Below, piece after piece: positions 23,244 through 35,251 of a stretch of DNA of 64,000 nucleotides. Each line of letters begins with the position of its first letter. Position 1 is the first letter of the stretch. Source of the stretch: Oreocharis arfaki (Eukaryota; Chordata; Aves; Passeriformes; Paramythiidae); the NCBI GenBank assembly GCA_013398015.1, contig VZRR01010418.1:1-64000 (forward strand), written 5' to 3'. The notes beneath the pieces were generated by a model. It searched no databases. It was not told where the DNA came from and worked only from the letters and a program-made list of their open reading frames with translations. The translations under genes and the position numbers were made by a program.

Positions 23244-23993
23244 CTGCACAGAAAACCCAGGAGAAGGGAGTTTCAATCAAACACGGCCCAAATCCGCCCT
23301 GCTGAGGGGCTGGAGAAGGTTCTGGAGCACAGAAAAACTGCTGAGATCCTCGGCCAAGCTGCTCCTCTCAAACAGGCAGGGAAACTCTCCCAAAAATGAA
23401 GCTCAAATCAATCAACCTTAACCAAAAGCTGTGGAAACGAGAGCCCCCCCTGCTCCCTAGGATTCCTTCCACACAAGTGCATTAATCCTGGTTTTATTCT
23501 GCATCTCTTTTGCATCTTGCTCTGACAGGAAAACCCAGCTCCTGCCTTATCCCAGCACTGAATCCTGACTTTATGGAACTGTGCTCTCTGGGAAGTTACT
23601 GCCCCACAGTCGTGGCAAAACCTGTCACCCTGCTGAGTAAGAAGATAAATTCTCAGCTTTTTGAAATGTGACAGACCAGGAATCTGGTTTTATTAATATT
23701 CCTGCTCAGTGCCAAAGGAAAAGGGAAGAATCAGGAGTGTCTCAGCAAGGTCTGGCAGCTCCTGTGTCTTCTCAGTTCTTATCCTCTTACACAGCTCCTA
23801 AAGACATCCTGATTTTCCTCCATCAAATATGAGATTAAGCAAACCAGGAGAGCTGCTGCATCTGATTTTAAGAGCTGTTCTCAACTTCAAGCTCTCCATC
23901 CTTCCCACCTCAGCCCTGCTCCACCCTTTCTCCAGCTTCTCACAAATAAATCTGAAGGAGGAGGTGGCTCCCTCTGCTTGGAAAGGTTCTTAC
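23244..23993 (-). other. CACNA1B: Intron 23, CACNA1B
   Basis: This 750-bp intron shows no repeat or further exon that I recognise. Confidence 0.8.
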
Positions 23994-24053
23994 CTTGATC
24001 ACCATCTCAAAGGTGAAGACTCCTGTGAATATATAATCCAGGTATTTCAGAGC
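23994..24053 (-). CDS. CACNA1B: CACNA1B exon 23: IIIS2 segment
   Basis: The exon is 60 bp, exactly 20 codons: ALKYLDYIFTGVFTFEMVIK. It encodes most of transmembrane segment IIIS2 with the conserved FTFEMV charge-transfer glutamate. The acceptor is 'catttag' and the donor 'AAG|gtaaga', both phase 0. Confidence 0.96.
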
Positions 24054-24637
24054 CTAAATGGGACAGGGAAATGTGTGTTAGGGAGAGCCACACACTGAAA
24101 TAACCTGTGCAGGAGCAAGGTTAAATATCTCATCTAGCAGTGGTCTGTTTGCTGGGATGGACAAAAACCATCCGGTGGGAAAGTTTTCAGATAATTTAGG
24201 CACACCCCTGAATCAGCTCATTTAAAGCAGCATTTCCCCAGTCCTTGCCAGACTGCACCCAGGGCTGGCTTCAGTGCACCTGCACTTCTGGCAGGTTTAA
24301 CAGGGGAAAAGGGGTATTTCAAAAGGAAATGTTTGAACATCCTTTCCTGAAGGGATTATCCAGCACCCTTTCCCACTGCGGGATGGGCTGTCAGCTCTGC
24401 AGCTCCTCCACCAAAGCCACGCCAGCCACACAATTTCCAAGTTCTCAAACCCAGATGTGGTTGAGGCAGCAGGAAGGGACAGGAACTGAGAGCACTTTGC
24501 TAGTGGAACAAAGATAACTTGGGTGTGTTACCAAAGACAGCTCTCGCGCCGCACTGCCAGCGCAGCGCGTCCCCCTGCAGGGAGGGCAACGGGAGAAGAA
24601 AAGGCCCCGAATTCTGGGAATTTGGGGTGGCACTCAC
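24054..24637 (-). other. CACNA1B: Intron 22, CACNA1B
   Basis: This 584-bp intron has a small CpG-rich patch near 24541-24572. No repeat or exon is recognised. Confidence 0.8.
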
Positions 24638-24767
24638 ATCATTCCTGGGAGACTCAGCTTGGACAGGGTCCTCTGCAGCCAGGGCGATGCTGCTGAGGGC
24701 GATGACGATCAGGATCACCATCTCAAAGTAGCGCAGGTTGACGATGTAGTGGAACAGGCGCCGGATC
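24638..24767 (-). CDS. CACNA1B: CACNA1B exon 22: IIIS1 segment
   Basis: The exon is 130 bp, one base plus 43 codons: IRRLFHYIVNLRYFEMVILI, then VIALSSIALAAEDPV and QAESPRND. It encodes the domain III entry (RRLFHYIVNLRYFE) and transmembrane segment IIIS1. The acceptor is 'tcccgcag' and the donor 'GAT|gtgagt', leaving in phase 0. The body is nearly invariant in Cav2 channels. The extracellular QAESPRND end is more variable. Confidence 0.96.
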
Positions 24768-25004
24768 CTGCGGGAACAGGAGCACAGGGAAGGGGTCACG
24801 GGGATGTGAGAGGTGGAAAAGTGGCACAAATCCAGCAGGAACAGCACCTCTGACATTCCTGCTGTCATAATGGGAAGAAAATAAAAGCCAGCCTTTAAAT
24901 TCCAGTTTGCAGCAGATTTAAATAAGGGAGTTCAGCATCTCTGCACTGCTCTCTGCGCCCTCTGCAAAGCAACATCATCTGTTCATCTCTTGATCTCTTT
25001 ATGT

Positions 25005-25112
25005 CTTTATCTATTTATCTCCCTATCTATTTATCTCCCTATCTATTTATCTCCCTATCTATTTATCTCCCTATCTACTTATTTCTCTATCTATTTATCT
25101 CTCTACCCATCT
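25005..25112. repeat. 16-bp pyrimidine-rich simple repeat
   Basis: 'ccctatctatttatct' repeats in tandem about three times exactly, with degenerate copies on both sides built from TATCT/TTTAT words. It looks like an expanded ATAG/AGAT-type microsatellite. Confidence 0.9.
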
Positions 25113-26749
25113 GTCAAAAGAGCACTGAGAGCTTTCAAGCATCCACACTCAACCCTACGAATTACGTTCGTGGCACTCCCCCATCCTTCTCCCCACGAAC
25201 TCCCAGGTTAACTCCCTGCGAGTTCAAAACAAGGTTTGAAATCCTTTTTAATGTCAACTAATCCCTTTAAAATGCTGAGAGTCTCGGCTGAATCTGCCTT
25301 TGTGGCTCTGAGCGTTCCTCCCACCAAATCCCTCCCTGCCTGCACTTCACTCCAAGTCACCCTTTAGAGCACAAATGCTTTAAGGGAGCAGATTTGATTA
25401 CTTCCACCTAATCTTTTTATTCACAAATTGCGTCCGAGGAAAAGTGGTAAATGCTCCCATTTCTAAGCAACCCAAAACTCTTCAGAAATTGCAGCTAATA
25501 ATTCTGCCTGACCACAATTCCCAAACCCTTGACTGCACGCAGAGCTCTGCGTTTGCACCGTATTTGTCAGCTGAATAAAGGACTTAGCCCGAAAATCAAA
25601 TTACAGATTTAACTCGCCAGCAACTTTGTTATCTGAGAATGTATTTCAGCTCCTCCATCCCATTTTCTCTAAGCAAATATCTGAACAATGAGAATTAAAG
25701 TCTATTTTTCACGTCTGCTTACATATTCCTTTTCTTTGGCTTGCTAATGGATTCAGAGTGGAGAAGAGCTACAAATACCAGGGAAGCAAATTTGACAGAA
25801 AATAACCTGGAGAAAAGTGCTTTTGTGGACCCCTTAACTCTGCTTTTCAATGTGCCAGGAGAAGATGATCATCTCCGTGCTCCGTGGGGCCACAGAAGCA
25901 AAAGGCAACATTCCCAACAACATTTGTAGCCTTAATTCCCGCATCAAACCCAATTCATCAGAGCAATAACAAGCCCCTATTTTTAGCTCCTCACCATTCA
26001 CAACCAGCAGTGAGATGTGGGAGCATTTGTGAACTGCCAGTGGGGCTTGAGAAATCACTTCACAGCCCTGCGTGCTCGAAGAGGGTGGTGGCACTTGGAA
26101 AAGAAAAAGGGAATTCATTTCTGCTTCCCTGAGCTGTTTTCCCCTCTGGCAGCAGCTGGGTCATGGATCCCCAGCAGGGCTTGGAAGGGAGATGGGAAAA
26201 GCTTCCTGGCCTGGCGAGCAGAAGGAGCTCTCTGGAGGAGTTTCCAGCAGCCAGGACACCTGGGAGGATGCAGCTGGCTCTGCATCTTGCCCAGAGGAGG
26301 GAAAAGAAGCTGCTGCCATTCCTGGAGTTCAGGCTTTGTCGTGTTACTCCCCCCTGGCTTGCTTGTAACACGTTTTTCCTCCCAGTGAACTTTGTTTTTC
26401 CAGTGGTCTTTGAGCACAGGGGTTTTATCTGGGGAGGGTGTGAGCTGGAGAAAACTGCAAAACAACGGGAACAACCCCCCAGATCCTGGGCTCTGAGGCT
26501 CAGAAGGGCCTCACTGCAGGATGAGGGGAGAGAGAAGAAGCAGCCATAGGGAACGAGGAAGTTTTGCTGCTTCTCTGCCTGCCCAGCCCGGTCTCAGCTC
26601 AGAGCCCTGGGCTCAGCACCCTCTCGTCCCCACCCAGCGATGCTGCCCTGGCAGATCCTTCCCAGCTCATTTTTGGTGGTCACTTCCCAGAAAAAAGAGC
26701 AAATGTTAGGGAAATAGCATTTCCTTGTCCAGCCAGCCAGAGGCCAAGC

Positions 26750-26925
26750 TCCACAATCCCACTTTGGCTCCCCAGGTCACGGCCCCGAGGCTGCCAGAGC
26801 TCCAGGAGCGTTTGGACAACCTGGAATGGCCAGGGTGGGATTGTTGGGGTGTCTGAGCAGGGCCAGGAGCTGCATCAGTGATCCTGGGGGGTCCCTCCCA
26901 GCTCAGGATATTCTGGGATGCTGTT
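26750..26925 (+). mobile_element. CR1 LINE 3'-end fragment
   Basis: It reads 'acggccccgaggctgccaga', 'gctccaggagcgtttggaca' and, near the end, 'gatcctggggggtccctccc' and 'agctcaggatattctgggat'. This is a CR1 3' end in sense orientation, opposite to the host gene. Confidence 0.85.
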
Positions 26926-27767
26926 CAGTGTCCGGGGGTGCTTCCAGCACAGGGACTTTTTGGATGGCAAAGATGAGAGCACGGAGCCTGTTCTGTTCCA
27001 TGACTGCACAGGATGTCAGGGTCCTGAGGAGCAGGAGGTGCAGGAGAACTCATTTTCCTCTTAAATCCAGCTGCCAGAGAAGGGTCTGAATTCCCTTTGG
27101 TGTCTGGGCAGAGAGAAACTCCGAGATCTGACCTGAGCCAGAAAGGAACCTCTGCTCCAAGGGGAGCTCCAGAAGTTTCAAACACCCTCCCTTAAAATGC
27201 CTCACAGCCCTCCACAACACAATTATTCCAACCCCTCTCCCCCCTGGTCCTGCAGCTCTCCAGAGGAACAGATTCAGCATTTCCAGGCTTTGAGCCCAAA
27301 GCTCCCCAGGAGACAGCGCTGCCTGAAGGGGAAGAAATGCCCCAATCCCAGCAGATCCCACAGGCTGCACTCCCAGCCTTGGTAAATAAAAAACCACCCA
27401 GGTTTTCCCAGAAGTTCAAAGTTTGCAGTGATGCAGAGCCACTTCACGGGAAAGAACAGGGAATTCCAGCTGAGGAACCTGCAGGAATTTCCTGCCATCC
27501 AAATAGTCCTCAACCTGTTATTCCTGATACAGTCTTTTCCCAACAACACCTGTGCTCCCGTTTTTTGGGATCTACATCAGGTAAGGTCTGCCTAAAGCAT
27601 TTTCTTCTCCCTGTCCTGGTGATTTATTCCCCCAGGAAAACCCAGCTGAACAGCAGCATCCAGCTCACAGAAACGAGCTTTTATTTCACATCCCAGTGCA
27701 TTTTCAGGGATGCAAATCCCACTCTTTGGAGCACCTGGAACCCACAACTGGTGCTAGAGGAACTTAC

Positions 27768-27888
27768 GGATTTGTGGGACTGAGGATGAACATGGAACTG
27801 TAAGGCAGGATGGGTTTGGGCCCGTTTTTCGTCAGGTCATCGACGTCTTTCTTCTCCTCTGTTTTGCTTTCAAACTCCACGTTGTTCA
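27768..27888 (-). CDS. CACNA1B: CACNA1B exon 21: end of II-III loop
   Basis: The exon is 121 bp, reading NNVEFESKTEEKKDVDDLTK, then NGPKPILPYSSMFILSPTNP, the last codon being split (CC|G). The first half is an acidic and lysine-rich cytoplasmic stretch. The second half (PKPILPYSSMFILSPTNP) is the conserved segment just before IIIS1. The acceptor is 'tgtttccag' and the donor 'AATCC|gtaagt'. The first codon is shared with exon 20 and reads A|TG. Confidence 0.94.
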
Positions 27889-29590
27889 CTGGAAACAGGA
27901 ATTAGGGGAGAACACAAAGGAGAGGGTTAAAAAGGGAGCTGCCTGCAACAGCTGGAAATGCCAGCAGTGCAGCTGGGAGAGCAAAGAGCCTTTGGAAGTG
28001 CTGATTAAATGGGATGAACAATCACTGGATTATCATCACTCCGGAGTGAGGCAGCTCTACCCCTCAGCTGCTGATGAGCCACGGAGCTGCCAGGAAATGA
28101 AAAGAAACCATGAGCTTGTTTATCCCAGAGCTGCAGAACTGGGGCTGGAAAACCCATCCCAAAGGGCACAAATTCTTCAAGAGAGGGACCAGCTCGGGAT
28201 CCTTGAAAGGAAAGAAAAAGGGAATCTGAGCAGCCTCGTAATTCCGTGTTTTCTCCCATGGATCAGGAGCACAACTGGCTTTGGAACACACAAAAGAGCA
28301 GATTCACGGATGAGGTTTCATAATTTAAGGGTTGAGACTGCTGAAATTCCCAGAATTAGGAAAAGAAACCTGGAAAGGACTTCTTGGAGCCCCCAGAGCT
28401 GTGCCTGCATCGTGCACCTCGGTTTGGTCACAGCTCCCCATGTACAAAGCTGTGCAGCTCCTTCATGTTTGAAGATCTCCTTCTCTGAGATTGTTCCCAA
28501 CCTCCCTCTCAAAGGTTGGAAATTCCCCAGTTTTCATCCTAACTTCACTTGCAGGGGGGTTATGGGATAATTTACTGAAGATCATTTCCCATCTATGAAC
28601 TGGGTAACATTTCATGCTGCAAATTCTCTTCTTAGACACACATTAAAGGCTCTGCCATTAATTCCCAGGACCTAAAAGTCCAACAACCCCACCCTTTGGA
28701 ACGTGTTCAGTGCAGGGTTTTTATTACTTTTCATTTTATTTTGCAGGAAAACGACATTTCATTGTGTTTGAGTGACATGTTCAATAAACTCCTTATTGGA
28801 TCTCCAGTCAGATCCAGAGGAAATGGCCAGCAAAGGGAGAGGCTGATAAATTGTGATTGACAGGAGCTCAGCATTGCAATATAGGAAAATTACCCCTGAA
28901 GAGCGGGGGAAAAAAAGGAGAAAGGAGAAGGAAACAAAAGGAGAAGATAAATCTTGTGGCTGACAACACTGAAAAAGCACAGACACTCTGCCAGGTTTTG
29001 GCTGTGCCTCTTGGAAAGCAGAGTCCTGAGGGCCTTAAGTTCAGTGTGGAGCTCTTGGATTTCACACTGGGATTCTCCTCAGCTCTCCAGACTTCTCCAG
29101 GCTGATCCCACCTCACCAGGGATCAGCCCCAAGGTGGTGGGAACAGCCTGGTGGTGGCTGGGCACAAGGATTTTGGGGCCATCTGTAAATCTGTGCTGAT
29201 AAACCCAAGGCAGAGAGCTCTGGAGAAGGACAGGGAGGGTGGATCTGCTCCAGCTGTGATGCAGAGGATTTTAAAAAGCTCTGGAATGTCACAGGATCCC
29301 CAAGCTGCAGGATCACACATGGATGTTGCTTTCCCTGCTCCTTCACCTTTCTTTGTGCTCTGGGTGAGCCATCTCCAGGGACTCTCAGGTGTTTTCCAGA
29401 GGCAGCAGGCAGCCAGGAACCCTCGCTGGGTTCCTGCAGTCCGTGTGGGAATTACAGCTCCTCCATCACCGAGTTCCCAGCCAGCCTCTCTTGAGGATGG
29501 CAGCGCCCAGCAGAGCCCCCACCACTCCTTGGAAATCTCAATTTCCTGGCAATTTCACAGCAGGAAAAGCAGGGGGACAAAGGCACTCAC
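27889..29590 (-). other. CACNA1B: Intron 20, CACNA1B
   Basis: This 1,702-bp intron shows no clear mobile element, minisatellite or additional exon. Confidence 0.75.
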
Positions 29591-29817
29591 TTGGAATGAC
29601 AGTGGTGTCCCCTGGAGGGGCTGTGATGGTGACAGGGATGTTCACAGTGGTGGTTTTGTCCAGCGGGGGCTGAATCATCCTCGTCACGTTCTTCTGGTTG
29701 TCGGCATCCTCCGGCTGCTCGGGCACCTTCTGCAGGTACGTGCTGGGCAGGGTGTGCACAGGGACACTCCCAGGGACACTGCCACTGCCACTGGCCTCCA
29801 GCTCGCACTGGTTCTCC
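29591..29817 (-). CDS. CACNA1B: CACNA1B exon 20: distal II-III loop
   Basis: The exon is 227 bp, running ENQCELEASGSGSVPGSVPV, then HTLPSTYLQKVPEQPEDADN, QKNVTRMIQPPLDKTTTVNI and PVTITAPPGDTTVIP. This cytoplasmic, probably disordered region follows the synaptic-protein interaction site. The stretch HTLPSTYLQKV..EQPEDADNQKNVTRM is the part shared with mammalian Cav2.2 and is a good diagnostic against CACNA1A. The acceptor is 'tttcctag|GG' and the donor 'CCAA|gtgagt', one base into a codon. The remainder is divergent and rich in Thr, Pro, Gly and Ser. Confidence 0.95.
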
Positions 29818-30957
29818 CTAGGAAAAAGCAGGATTTGCTCAATATGGCCCGGGAAGGGTTCAGAGGACACATCCCTGATGCTGCACCTCGTGCTGGGTTT
29901 GTTTTCTCCGTGGAAATCCTTTGCAGGACAACACCCAGATGGCAAAATTTGGGTCCTTGTCCTCTAAGACCTCACCCAGCCCCAACACTGGGGGGAGACT
30001 GTGGCACTGAACATCCCTTGGGTCACTCTGATGACACTCCCAAGCCAGGACCATGTGGTCCTTGCATGCAGCAGTGCCACGAGCCACCCCCAGACCAGCT
30101 GCTGGATGAATCCTGACACGCTGCTCCCTAACGCTCTCCCGAGGCCTTATTTGATGGGGGCATTCTCTTTTCCAGCCTGGAAGCACTCTGGAACGTGGCT
30201 GTCAGCAGCTACATGGCTCCTGCTCCCCTCTGCAGCAGCAGCAGCTCTGCTCCAGTGAGGAGGAAAGCGAGCCCGTGCACATGAGCACGCTGAACAGCAG
30301 GCAGAGTGTTTGGAAATTCAGCTGAAAGGAAGATAATTTAGACAGGAAAATTATTATCTCAGTGCCACTCACAGCTCTCCACGGTGACATGAACTCCATT
30401 CTAAAGAATCCCAGTGCAATTTCTTTTCCATCAGACTAATAAAGCTGAAAAGGCAATCTATCCTTCTTTATTAACCACTCCAAATGCTTCACCAGGGCTG
30501 TTTTTCTCACTTGACTTACATAAGAATTAAAGCAAATGGGGGCCATCGTTGTTCTTAGTGGAAGAGGCCACGTGCTGGAACGACTGGTGGTGCAGCTGAA
30601 GGCTCCCCATGAAAAATGAAAATCAAAGGGCTGCAAGCAAGGCTGGCTGAAATTTAAAAAGATGTCCCTCAGGAGCTTCCTTCAGAAGGAAGGGAAATTC
30701 TCTGCTCCACTTGGTGTCCTACAGGGCCTGTTGGTGCTTACAGCAAGGAGATTTCCTGCCTTAAACCTGAGCTGGTTTATGAACCAAAATCATCTTTGGG
30801 AGCCTTTGTCACGGCTGATTGAGGCGAAACAGAGCTGGTGGGAGCTGCTGTGGGCACAGGGACAGCGGGGAACGCCACGGGGAGGGGGATAAGGGATTTC
30901 CTGGAACACCTCTGGGGCTTTGTGACCCCTGCACCGAGGCAGGCAGCACTCACTCAC
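29818..30957 (-). other. CACNA1B: Intron 19, CACNA1B
   Basis: This 1,140-bp intron holds no mobile element, minisatellite or further exon that I recognise. Confidence 0.75.
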
Positions 30958-31782
30958 TTGGGCTGGTGATTGCGGTGCTCCTTCTCACCAGCCTCGCCCT
31001 CTTTCTCGCCGCCGTCCTTCTCCACGGACTCGTAGGTGGACAGCGCCCTGTTCCTGAGCCGGTGCCGCCGGTGGGGCTCCTCTCCGTTGTCCCCCTTGGC
31101 TCCGGGCTCTCCATCCCTGTTGCCAGACCGGGACCCCCCGCGGTGCCGGGAGCGCCGCTCGCCGCGGGCGCCGTTGGCGGTGCCGTTGCCCTCCTTGGCC
31201 GGCCGGTCGGACGAGTGCCGGTGGCTGCGGTGCCTGCGGTGCTCCTTCTCGGCCCCTTCCTCCACCGAGCCCCGCCTGTGGTGCCTCTTCCCCCCTTCCT
31301 GCCCCCTGTTCCGCTCGCTTTTCCCTTCCTTGCTGCCCCCTTCCACCTCCTTGCTGCGGCTCCGGTGCTGCCTGTGCCGCTCCTCCTTGTTGCCCACCGC
31401 GGTTTCGCCGCCCTCGTCCTTGGCCGCGTCGCCCTTCTCCTGCTCCGCCAGCTTCTCCTTATCCCGATGCCGGTGGTGCTTCCGCGGCGCTTCCGCCCCG
31501 TCAGCGGAGGTGGCTTTGGGGTGCTCCACCACCTCCTGGACATCCACGGGGCTCAGCTTGGTGATGTTGTTCCTGCCTTCGCCGCGGGGCTCCACGACCA
31601 GCGGCCGGTCCAGGTGCGTTTTCATGTCCGGCCGGATGTGCAGGGTGGTGGCGTAGCGCACCCGCTCCTCGGGGTCCAGCTCGTTGTACAGGGCCTCGCA
31701 GCTGGCTCGGAAGTTGTGCATCCGGATCTGGCTCGTCCTCTGCTCCCAAACCGACTTGGATTTGGAGGAATTCTGCTGCTTG
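30958..31782 (-). CDS. CACNA1B: CACNA1B exon 19: large II-III loop exon with the synprint region
   Basis: The exon is 825 bp, about 275 residues, from KQQNSSKSKSVWEQRTSQIR to EKEHRNHQPK. The first 75 residues (SCEALYNELDPEERVRYATT, RPDMKTHLDRPLVV) are conserved. The rest is a very polar, low-complexity tail with Arg/His clusters such as RKHHRHRDKEK, KRHHRRGS and HRRHRSHRHSSDR alternating with Glu/Lys/Gly. In mammals this loop binds syntaxin-1A, SNAP-25 and synaptotagmin and docks channels at release sites. The acceptor is 'cgcccttag' and the donor 'CCCAA|gtgagt'. The exon is GC- and CpG-rich (31000-31700), unlike its flanks, and its antisense strand has a spurious long open frame. Confidence 0.96.
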
Positions 31783-32456
31783 CTAAGGGCGGGAGAAACG
31801 GGAAAAGTCAGCGCCTGAATTCGCGCCGATTCCCTAAATACCGACCAAAAAAAAAAGAGGGAATTTTCAGCCAAGGTGGGGAATTAGAGGGTTGAACCAA
31901 AGGAGTAACAGGGATGGAGAGAGAACATGAGCAGGGAAAGCCAGCGGGATCACCCGTGTTAGTTTGCCCACACACTATGAGATCAGCCCTCTGGAAAGGA
32001 GTTACTCTGCGTTTCGGAAATGTGGAAGCCTCGGGAACAGTCTGAAGGATTAAAACATCAGCACGCAGAAATCCAGCCAGAGCTTTGGAACAGCCCACAA
32101 AGCTTCCCGAAATTAGCAGTGCTTTCCTCCACACCTGGAAACATCTGGATGAGGAAATCAGCGGTGAGCGAGAGAAGTTAGATCAGCAGGAGGAGCAGGG
32201 AAAATGAAACCTGTCGCTGAGGATCCGAGCCTGCCCCCAGCCCCTTCCCCTTCCAGCCAGCCCCAGGGGTTGTGCTCCAGCTGTGCTGCCCTCTTGGCTC
32301 ATGGAACAGGTCTAGAACTGCTCTAAATCCACGGCTTCCTTCCAGCTGAGCGTGGACCAGCAGCCCACACATCACTGGAGAATGGAAAAGTACAAGTGAG
32401 AGACGAGCAGTGTCCTGTGCACCAGGAAAAGAGCCCAGAGAGTGGGAGAGTCACAC

Positions 32457-32870
32457 ACAGATCCATAAAATCTCCTGAGCTGGAAAGGACCCACAGGGAT
32501 CATCAATCCTGCCCTGCCCAGACCCCCCAACAATCCCACCCTGGGCATCCCTGGCAGCGCTGCCCAAACGCTCCTGGAGCTCTGGCAGCCTCGGGGCCGT
32601 GCCCATTCCCTGGGGAGCCTGGGCAGTGCCCAGCACCCTCTGGGGGAAGAACCTTTCCCTGCTCTGCAGCCTGAGCCTGCCCTGGCCCAGCTCCAGCCGT
32701 GCCCTGGGTGCTGTCCCTGTCCCAGGGAGCAGAGATCGGAGCTGCCCTCGGGAGGAGCTGCAGCCCCCGGGGAGCTCTGCCCTCAGTCTGCTGCAGCTGA
32801 ACAATCCCAGTGCCCTCAGCTGCTCCTCGTGGGCCCCTCCAGACCCTTCCCCATCTCTGTACCCCACGAT
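32457..32870 (-). mobile_element. CR1 LINE fragment, GC-rich subfamily
   Basis: It runs from 'cagatccataaaatctcctg' (3' tip) through 'caacaatcccaccctgggca', 'gaacctttccctgctctgca' and 'gggagcagagatcggagctg' to 'tgctcctcgtgggcccctcc'. It is the longest intact relative of 868-1195 and of the interrupted copy at 59695-60175. Confidence 0.9.
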
Positions 32871-35185
32871 GAAGCTGAGGTGGGAACACCTGCAGTCACC
32901 TGCTCATCTCTGTCACCTTTTATGAGGAGGACACCTCCTCTGGCATTTCCTGAGTGTGATTTTTCAGCACAGCACTTGGGTTCCCACCACCGCATTCAAA
33001 GTGACCACAACCCCAACCAGGGTGGGAAGGGAACACTTTTCCTTTCCCTCCTAAAGATTTCAAGTCAAATTCTGCTTTTCACTGGCTGCCGGGGTGAAAT
33101 TCTGGATTTAACCTCCTGAAGGCTCAGCACCCATATTTTTCCTTAATAAAACTTTTTCTAGCAAAACCAGGAAAGGCATTTTCCTCCCCCCAGCCTCTCT
33201 GACAACTCCATTCCCCACAGCTCAGCCTGAGCTCTGCAGCCAGAGCGAGCAGAGCCCACATGGGAGGCAAACACAAGTTCCTTACGCATTTCTGGGCTCC
33301 CCTGGCAGTGGAAAAAAGCAGCTTCTGCGTGTTTTGGTGCTGATTGGGACTGTCTGGCTCTGTCACCGTGCACAGGCCCCGGGGAGGTGACGTCCAGCCA
33401 CGCTCACATGGCTCAGTGGGAGCTGTCAGAAGGGTTTTGTGTCGCTGGGCTCTGCTGGGGAATCGCTTCTTTACCGAGGTTGCTGCTGCCTGGTGCTGCT
33501 AAAGAGGCAAAAACTCACTAAAACCCTCATGAGAGCAGCCAGGCAGATGTGAAGGAACCTCATTTAATCCCCAAGTCAGAGCTGATCACCAGAATTAAAT
33601 ATCTACACCCTGTTGCTGAGTTCTGGTCTCACTTCCCAGCACCCCAGTCCCCCATTTGCACCCTGGCAGGACAACAAGTGACAAAAATCATGGTTTTAAA
33701 TGTAAATAATTCCAGAAGGTCCTGGGGACACACCTTAGAGCCCTGCTCACCACAAATCCCACATCCAAGGGAGGACAGGCTGCTCCTGAGGGAGAGCCCC
33801 CTCCACGCTTGGCACAAGGATGGAAAGCCCCACCACAGTGGGGACTTGCCACTCCTTCTGGTTCAAAATGATGAAAAATTAAAATACTCTCACTTGTCAG
33901 CAGCTTTCCTTGGTTTGAGAAGGAATGAGGAACGTGCAAAGCCTCCCCCTGCCCAGCCCTGCTGCCCTGTCCAAGGATTCCCCATGGGAAGCCACAGGAA
34001 AAGCTCTGCACAGCCCTCCAGAGCCAGCAGGGATGGAGCTGCCCAGGATGGGCATCCCGGGATGTCCTGCACATCCTGTGGGATGGGTGGCTGCCCTGCT
34101 CTGCCCTGCTCCAGATTTTAGCTCTGCTAAACCCATCTGGGCCATAAATCTCTCCAAACCCAGGCTCAGGGAAAGCTCAGGGATTTTCTGTGCCTGGCTG
34201 AGCTCCCTGAATGCTGCCACCAACACCTCTGTTCTTAGGGAATGTTCCTGACTCCATAATGAAAGTCCTGGGGTGGGGAATGGCCTCTGCCCTGTGCTTT
34301 GGGCAGCACTGAAGTGATAATCAGCCCTAAGGATTAATTGGGGAAGTGTCTTTGTGCTGAAACCTTCAGTTCCTCTACAACCCAAGAGCACAGAGAGGAG
34401 CACAACCAACTCCTTCTGTTCCATCCTGTGCTCCACTGCCATGGGACAGGATCCACCAGGGCTGGGACACGAAGCCTCAGTGTCCCTGCAGTGACTCCCC
34501 AAAGCAGGAAATCATCAGGCAGCTCCCGAGGACACTGCCTGCCCCTCCCTGCCTGTGCTGAGCCCATCCATGCTGCAAAGAAAATCCCCTAAATCAGGCT
34601 GGATGTGGCGAGGAGGAAGCTGGGGATGCAGGGCTGATCCTCAGCCCAGCTCTGACACAAGCTGGGTCACCTCAGGAGGGGTTTTTCCCTCGTGTTTCAG
34701 TCACACCAAGAACATAAATCAGCTTTTAAATGACCTCTGAGGTGCCAGCACTGCCCATCACTCAGGGCTAAGTGAGAGGTGCTGCCAGGGAACTGCACCC
34801 CTGAGAACCTGCAGGAACCAGGCACTGCACACATCGACTCAGCCTGTTCTGCTCAAATCCCTTTGGGAAAAAAAAACCCAAGCACTGACATTCCAGCCTC
34901 GAATTTCCCAGCACCTGGGAATGAGCTGCATCCTTAATGCTGACACGAGTCTCGGAGGCGAGGGCCAAAACCTCCGGCACAACAGCACCCACTGGCTCTG
35001 GGCACCAACACCCCCAGAGCAGGAGCTGCAGCAGCAATGCCTGCACAGCCATCCCTATTCCCACAGGGAAAACACTCCAAAAAGAAAAAGCCAAAAAAGA
35101 CAAATCAGGATATTTACGAAGCGCGGTAAAAACCCAATCGGGAAAACGTGAGTGAGTTCATTTCCATCTCCAGAGCGGTGAGGAG

Positions 35186-35251
35186 CATCCCAAACCCTGG
35201 CATCCCAAACCCTGGCATCCCAAACCCTGGCATCCCAAACCCTGGCATCCA
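35186..35251. repeat. 15-bp minisatellite, 4+ units
   Basis: 'catcccaaaccctgg' occurs four times exactly (35186-35245) and begins a fifth, degenerate copy. The 15-bp period keeps a frame open. Confidence 0.95.

Larger units (their letters stand above)
24768..27767 (-). other. CACNA1B: Intron 21 (3.0 kb), CACNA1B
   Basis: It contains a 16-bp simple repeat (25005-25112) and a CR1 3' end in the opposite orientation (26750-26925). Nothing else is recognised; 25115-26740 is unique-looking sequence. Confidence 0.8.

Noticed and set aside
30819..31895. 358-codon open frame on the plus strand, rich in Leu, Pro, Val and Ala
   Set aside because: It is the antisense of the GC-rich exon 19, whose codon bias removes stops from the opposite strand. 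No start context, domain or splice logic supports it.
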